The translations under genes and the position numbers were made by a program. Shown here piece after piece: positions 32,703-34,912 of a stretch of DNA of 34,912 bases. A model generated the notes under the pieces. The model saw nothing but the letters and a program-made list of their open reading frames with translations, did not search any database and was not told the DNA's origin. Each line of letters opens with the position of its first letter. Positions within the stretch are counted from its first letter, which is position 1. Source of the stretch: an uncultured Bacteroidota bacterium (lineage in GTDB: Bacteria; Bacteroidota; Bacteroidia; Flavobacteriales; Flavobacteriaceae); the NCBI GenBank assembly GCA_902515395.1, contig CABXUL010000017.1:1-34912 (forward strand), given 5' to 3'.

Positions 32703-34912
32703 ATGGAGAAGTATTGTTTACATAAAAAAAGTCTGATTTTTTGCTTGCTAATATGTAACATTTTTATTTTCAGTTGTCAAGAAAAACCTCCAATTGAGAT
32801 AATTGAAAATATAAATAAATTACCAGAAAAAGTAGATTTTAACTTTCATGTCAAGCCCATCTTATCTGATAAATGTTTTGCCTGCCACGGACCTGACAGT
32901 AAAAAAAGAAAAGCCAATCTCAGATTAGATATCGACAAGGGAAGTATAACAAAAACCAATGTAAAGATACTTACGCTTAAAGACATAAAATCTAGTTTGA
33001 TCAATAGATTGACTTCCGAAGACCCCGGGATAAAAATGCCTCCCCCTGATTTTCACTTGTCACTTGATAACAAAGAGATTGCCACTATAATAAAATGGAT
33101 TCGCCAAGGGGGAGAATACCACCCACACTGGTCATTTTCTCCTCCAATTGTGAAACAGTCTCACTCTGAGGATAAATCTCAATGGTCAGGAAATGGAATT
33201 GACTATTTTATTAAAAAAAAATTAGAGAAAATCGGTATAAATCCTGCATTAAAAGCATCTCCAGAAACATTAATCCGAAGGTTAAGTTTTACTCTTAAAG
33301 GGTTACCTCCAAGCCTGTTTGAAATAGATCAGTTTATCAATAGTCCTTCGACTATAGCCTATGAAAGTTTAATTGATAAGTATTTAAATTCACCAAGATA
33401 TGGAGAGTTAATGGCTAATATATGGATGGATGTTGCTAGGTATGCTGACTCTGATGGTTATTTGGATGATAAGCATCGAGACTTTAGCCCATGGAGGGAT
33501 TGGGTAATAAAAGCTTTTAACGATAATATGACTTACGAAAAGTTTGTTACCCACCAACTTGCTGGCGACCTAATTAAAAACGCAGATCAGGAAAGCATAA
33601 AAGCAACTGCTTTTAACAGGCTTCATAAGAAAAATTCTGAGGCTGGTATAATCTTTGAAGAATACCGCTCTGAATATGTAGCAGACAGAACAATAACCTT
33701 CGGCAGCGCCTTTTTGGGAATGACTCTTGAATGTGCCCGATGTCACGACCACAAATATGATCCTATCAGTCAAAAAAACTTTTACGAATTATCCAGTTTT
33801 TTCAATAATACATTTGAAATAGGATCGGCCGTATATGGCCCAGGCCAAAGTCCTGGCCCTTCTTTATTATTAACATCTGAAAAGGAACAAGAAGTTATTA
33901 AATATATTGAGGAAGAATTAGAATCAAAGCAAAAAGAAATTAGAGTAGAAAAAAAATCTATTAATAAATTATTTGAAAGCTGGTGGTCGGAACCTCAAGG
34001 AGCAATTAGTGAAATAATAAAGCATGCTGAAAATGCATTAATTGCCTACTACCCTTTTGATAATTTTTATCCTCTAGCTAATGGAAAAAAATTCAATAGT
34101 GAAGCAGGCTTGTCAGGATTAAAGCCAGCTTCTATAAAAGAACCTCATATAAAAAAGGGTTGGAAAAAACAAGGGCTATTTGTGAGTGAGTTTACGGAAA
34201 TGACCCTCCCAAAAAACGTAGGTAAGTTTGATCAAACAGATCCTTTTTCACTTTCATTTTCAATATTTCCAGATGGTAAATACAAAGATGCAATGATATT
34301 TGGACATTGTGAGCAAATAAGAATCGGTCTAAAAGGTTATTCATTATTTCTAAACGAAAACAAATTAAAGTTCATTATCGCAAGATCTTGGCCACAAAAT
34401 GCAATTGAGATTGAAACTAAAAGTGCAATCCCATCTGGTAAATGGACGTCTGTAATAATAACTTACGACGGAAAGGGACTTGCCTCAGGGCTTAACTTAT
34501 TTATAAATGGAGAAAAAGCCTCTGTTAAAAGGTCAGGGGATCAATTGTATAAATCGATTTTATTCAATCCAGATATACACACTTATGGCTTTGATGGATT
34601 TAGGATAGGCCCTCAACACAAATTCAAAACTTATCTCAAAGGCGGATTCGATGAGTTAAAAATTTACAGCAAAGCACTTACTGCCATAGAAATTGCTTAC
34701 CTAAACGATAAAACTTTTTTTGACCTTTTAAAAAAACAAAATGTATATGTTGATTTCAAACCCCTTTTTAGAGATTTCTTTCTTGAAAATCTAGATAATA
34801 AAATTGTTAATCTTGAAAATGATTTTAATCGCTTAAGAAAAAAGTTAACCAATGTCTTAGACCCAATTCCTGAACTAATGGTGATGGGTGATAGATCTGA
34901 GAAAAGATCTAC
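32703..34912 (+). CDS. PSCyt1/DUF1549/LamG/DUF1553 lipoprotein (3' end outside window)
   Basis: An open frame of 736 codons runs off the right edge. Lipobox IFSC (Cys25) predicts a lipoprotein. Domains in order: a cytochrome-c-like PSCyt1 domain (about 44-140) with haem motif CFACH (58-62) and candidate axial Met111 in KMPPP; DUF1549 (about 165-370) with DYFIKKKLEKIG, RRLSFTLKGLPP, ARYADSDGY, RSEYVADRT and a second haem-like motif CARCH (344-348); a concanavalin/LamG-like insert (about 440-650: YYPFDNF, FSLSFSIFPDG, GGFDELKIYSKALT); then the start of DUF1553 (VMGDRSEKRST). Such proteins abound in Planctomycetes and Verrucomicrobia beside sulfatases; their reaction is unknown. Confidence 0.88.
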   Translation, partial: MEKYCLHKKSLIFCLLICNIFIFSCQEKPPIEIIENINKLPEKVDFNFHVKPILSDKCFACHGPDSKKRKANLRLDIDKGSITKTNVKILTLKDIKSSLINRLTSEDPGIKMPPPDFHLSLDNKEIATIIKWIRQGGEYHPHWSFSPPIVKQSHSEDKSQWSGNGIDYFIKKKLEKIGINPALKASPETLIRRLSFTLKGLPPSLFEIDQFINSPSTIAYESLIDKYLNSPRYGELMANIWMDVARYADSDGYLDDKHRDFSPWRDWVIKAFNDNMTYEKFVTHQLAGDLIKNADQESIKATAFNRLHKKNSEAGIIFEEYRSEYVADRTITFGSAFLGMTLECARCHDHKYDPISQKNFYELSSFFNNTFEIGSAVYGPGQSPGPSLLLTSEKEQEVIKYIEEELESKQKEIRVEKKSINKLFESWWSEPQGAISEIIKHAENALIAYYPFDNFYPLANGKKFNSEAGLSGLKPASIKEPHIKKGWKKQGLFVSEFTEMTLPKNVGKFDQTDPFSLSFSIFPDGKYKDAMIFGHCEQIRIGLKGYSLFLNENKLKFIIARSWPQNAIEIETKSAIPSGKWTSVIITYDGKGLASGLNLFINGEKASVKRSGDQLYKSILFNPDIHTYGFDGFRIGPQHKFKTYLKGGFDELKIYSKALTAIEIAYLNDKTFFDLLKKQNVYVDFKPLFRDFFLENLDNKIVNLENDFNRLRKKLTNVLDPIPELMVMGDRSEKRS

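Noticed and set aside
1-34912. tRNA genes, CRISPR arrays, insertion sequences, prophage or attachment-site repeats
   Set aside because: Intergenic gaps are short and none shows cloverleaf sequence, spaced repeats, transposase frames or flanking direct repeats that I can see by eye.

Overview
The window is about 35 kb of AT-rich bacterial chromosome, most likely from a marine flavobacterium (Bacteroidota). This rests on gene order, on protein types such as a DksA-like protein, thymidine kinase and L32 without zinc cysteines, on promoter -7 boxes of the TAnnTTTG type, on the near absence of Shine-Dalgarno sequences, and on the frequent TTG and GTG starts. I see no tRNA, rRNA, CRISPR array or insertion sequence.

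Positions 1 to about 19,090 are a conserved housekeeping block. The layout is ileS (3' end), a DksA-like gene and lspA; 5-formyl-THF cyclo-ligase on the minus strand; uvrC, a DUF3108 protein, an M23 peptidase lipoprotein and pgi on the plus strand; a conserved hypothetical, rsmI and recJ on the minus strand; tdk, alr and asd on the plus strand; pdxA, yceD (DUF177), rpmF, fabH, accB and accC as a minus-strand fatty-acid/ribosome cluster; and ribE divergent from pdxA. Three of these genes carry surprises: lspA is frameshifted beside a G7 run, UvrC has lost the segment carrying its Fe-S cysteines, and the M23 peptidase has Cys in place of a zinc-ligand His.

Positions 19,090 to 19,376 hold a compact transcription unit that no standard gene explains. 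It has a -7 box, a 12-nt stretch complementary to the entire 3' tail of flavobacterial 16S rRNA, a 20-codon ORF correctly spaced behind it, a sequence after the stop codon that can pair with and hide the ribosome-binding site, and the strongest intrinsic terminator of the window. In a lineage that hardly uses Shine-Dalgarno pairing this is the best candidate for something undescribed.

Positions 19,377 to 21,514 encode a polyprenyl-phosphate-sugar synthase-like GT2 and an ArnT-like membrane glycosyltransferase with overlapping ends, probably for envelope glycan or lipid modification. A TonB-dependent-receptor-like outer-membrane protein follows (21,640 to 24,096).

Positions 24,098 to 34,912 are an accessory region for degrading (probably sulfated) polysaccharide: two sulfatase lipoproteins of different subfamilies, a NIPSNAP protein, a pterin-4a-carbinolamine dehydratase, a heparinase II/III-type lyase lipoprotein, an SGNH hydrolase lacking an ordinary start codon, two DoxX-like membrane proteins, and the first 736 codons of a PSCyt1/DUF1549/LamG/DUF1553 lipoprotein of the kind abundant in Planctomycetes. 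No SusC/SusD pair and no sulfatase-maturating enzyme is present, so this would be an incomplete or atypical utilisation locus.
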